NCBI GenBank assembly: GCA_015665455.1
Contig: JADFAD010000005.1
Coordinates: 331,525 to 395,524 of the forward strand
Reading direction: 5' to 3'
Source: Oceanospirillaceae bacterium
GTDB lineage: Bacteria; Pseudomonadota; Gammaproteobacteria; Pseudomonadales; Litoribrevibacteraceae
DNA length: 64,000 nucleotides
Below the pieces are notes generated by a model, which saw nothing but the letters and a program-made list of their open reading frames with translations, was not told where the DNA came from and did no database searches. Below, piece by piece: positions 63,028 through 64,000 of the stretch. Within the stretch, counting starts at the first letter, position 1; each line of letters opens with the position of its first letter. Both the position numbers and the translations under genes were made by a program.

Positions 63028-63689
63028 TGAAAGTCTACATCATCGATAATTATGACTCCTTTACCTACAACTTATACCAGTTCATAGGTGAAATTCTTAC
63101 TACGGAAAAGAACAAAGCTACGCTGTCAGACTTCGAGATTATTGTTAAGCGAAATAACCAAGTAACCATTGAAGAAATTAGAAGCGCTAATCCAGACAGA
63201 ATTATTATTTCTCCAGGCCCAGGGTCTCCTGATGACGAAAACTACTTTGGTATTTGTGCCCAAGTGATTAAGGAATTTGGACCTAAAACTCCCCTTCTTG
63301 GTGTTTGTTTAGGCATGCAAGGTATCGTTCATGTGTTCGGAGGAAAGGTTGTAAAAGCACCATTACCGATGCATGGAAAAATCAGTCCTATTAACCACGA
63401 CGGCCAAGGAATCTTTCAAGACATCCCTGATGGCTTAGAGGTCATGCGATACCATTCACTGATGGCTGAAGGGGAAAGCTTTCCTGATTGCTTAAAGCTA
63501 ACCTCCTCGGTGGGTAATATTACCGTCGAAGAGTTCAACCAGATCAATAATATTAGTGAAAGTCGTGACTTTGAAATAATGGCAATTGAACATAAGGAAT
63601 TTCCAATCTACGGAATACAGTTCCACCCGGAGTCCTTCGCGACAGAGGGTGGCAAAGAACTTATTCAGAACTTCCTGTTAAGTAATTAA
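63027..63689 (+). CDS. trpG: Anthranilate synthase component II (glutamine amidotransferase)
   Basis: A 220-residue class I glutamine amidotransferase. Triad: Cys94 in GVCLGMQGI, plus His and Glu in QFHPESF near residue 203. IIISPGPGSPDDENY is the oxyanion strand. It releases ammonia from glutamine for TrpE. A short insertion (FNQINNISESRDF) lies before the triad His. Ends at a strong terminator, so the remaining trp genes are elsewhere. Confidence 0.9.
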   Translation: MKVYIIDNYDSFTYNLYQFIGEILTTEKNKATLSDFEIIVKRNNQVTIEEIRSANPDRIIISPGPGSPDDENYFGICAQVIKEFGPKTPLLGVCLGMQGIVHVFGGKVVKAPLPMHGKISPINHDGQGIFQDIPDGLEVMRYHSLMAEGESFPDCLKLTSSVGNITVEEFNQINNISESRDFEIMAIEHKEFPIYGIQFHPESFATEGGKELIQNFLLSN

Positions 63690-63695
63690 TACTTC

Positions 63696-63737
63696 AGTGC
63701 AAAGAGAGCATCCTTCTCTTTGCACTCTCACTGTTTT
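63696..63737 (+). terminator. Terminator of trpR-trpE-trpG
   Basis: AGTGCAAAGAGA and TCTCTTTGCACT form a perfect 12-bp stem with a 7-base loop, followed by TTTTT at 63733-63737. Confidence 0.85.
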
Positions 63738-64000
63738 TCTAGCTAAGAACTTATCACAATAAACCAAGCATCTTTACGCCCACTATTCCTTCACCTTTTA
63801 TAAGAGCTCAACAACTTACATAGCCATCCCATATTTTCATCAAACAACACTAAGAACTCCCTCGCGCTTCAGTTCCTACTATCCCTTCCGTTTCAGGCTT
63901 TGAGTTTAAAGTGCAGATTTGATCCTAGTTCTTATCCAATACAGCATGCCTTCAGAACATCACTTTTCTTCAGGCAATAAAAAAGCCCGAACGCGTGAGC
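63738..64000. other. Window end without a gene
   Basis: No coding region was recognised. The last bases, AAAAAAGCCCGAACGCGTGA (from 63979), look like the left arm of an intrinsic terminator whose other half lies past the window. Confidence 0.45.

Overview
The window reads as the chromosome of a marine gammaproteobacterium, probably Oceanospirillales-like. This is an inference from gene content: glucosylglycerate (compatible solute) genes, a complete nitrate/nitrite assimilation locus under sigma-54-like promoters, FeS-type photolyase, exonuclease I and TrpR-trpEG. The start of the first gene lies outside the window.

Region 1 (1-6.2 kb) holds ordinary single genes: a photolyase of the FeS-BCP type, a secreted DJ-1/PfpI protein, a secreted SMP-30-like propeller with a divergent HxlR regulator, and a haem-binding membrane protein plus GST operon facing a TetR regulator across a 22-bp perfect palindrome.

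Region 2 (6.3-16.2 kb) is an accessory zone. It has a RAYT (REP-associated tyrosine transposase) gene, about eleven copies of a short REP-like word, broken IS110 and IS256 transposases, and a run of same-strand orphan genes separated by sequences that look like integron attC sites. It also has a PD-(D/E)XK-like protein, a fused nucleotidyltransferase-HEPN protein, a macrodomain gene, frameshifted small genes and a second, diverged copy of the last 132 bases of the nitrate-reductase region.

Region 3 (16.2-25.8 kb) holds nasB-nasA (assimilatory nitrate reductase and its flavoprotein). Next to it is a four-gene glucosylglycerate operon: glycerate kinase, HAD phosphatase, GpgS and a GH13_18 phosphorylase. 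Its upstream region contains a good -24/-12 (sigma-54) match and three NtrC-like sites, which suggests a nitrogen-controlled osmolyte pathway.

Region 4 (25.8-35.8 kb) is a tightly coupled operon of two GNAT-like proteins, a GH3-type adenylating enzyme, a membrane-fusion protein and an RND pump whose C-terminus resembles ribosome modulation factor. It looks like a small-molecule synthesis and export system. A DUF808 membrane protein follows.

Region 5 (35.9-44.8 kb) is a set of electron-transfer genes between two paralogous porins: a flavodoxin/ferredoxin-type reductase, truncated haemoglobin, cytochrome c, Tll0287-like haem protein, an 11-haem cytochrome and a flavoprotein-[2Fe-2S]-membrane fusion. 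I do not recognise it as a described pathway.

Region 6 (44.9-59.6 kb) is nitrogen assimilation: the nitrate ABC transporter (nrtABD) behind a sigma-54-like promoter and an ANTAR two-hairpin antitermination leader, the ANTAR regulator NasT, nirBD, a second nitrate-reductase-like molybdoenzyme with a fused ferredoxin/DmsC-type membrane partner, and NarK. The remainder (59.8-64 kb) is exonuclease I, and a trpR-trpE-trpG operon whose operator overlaps the trpR start.
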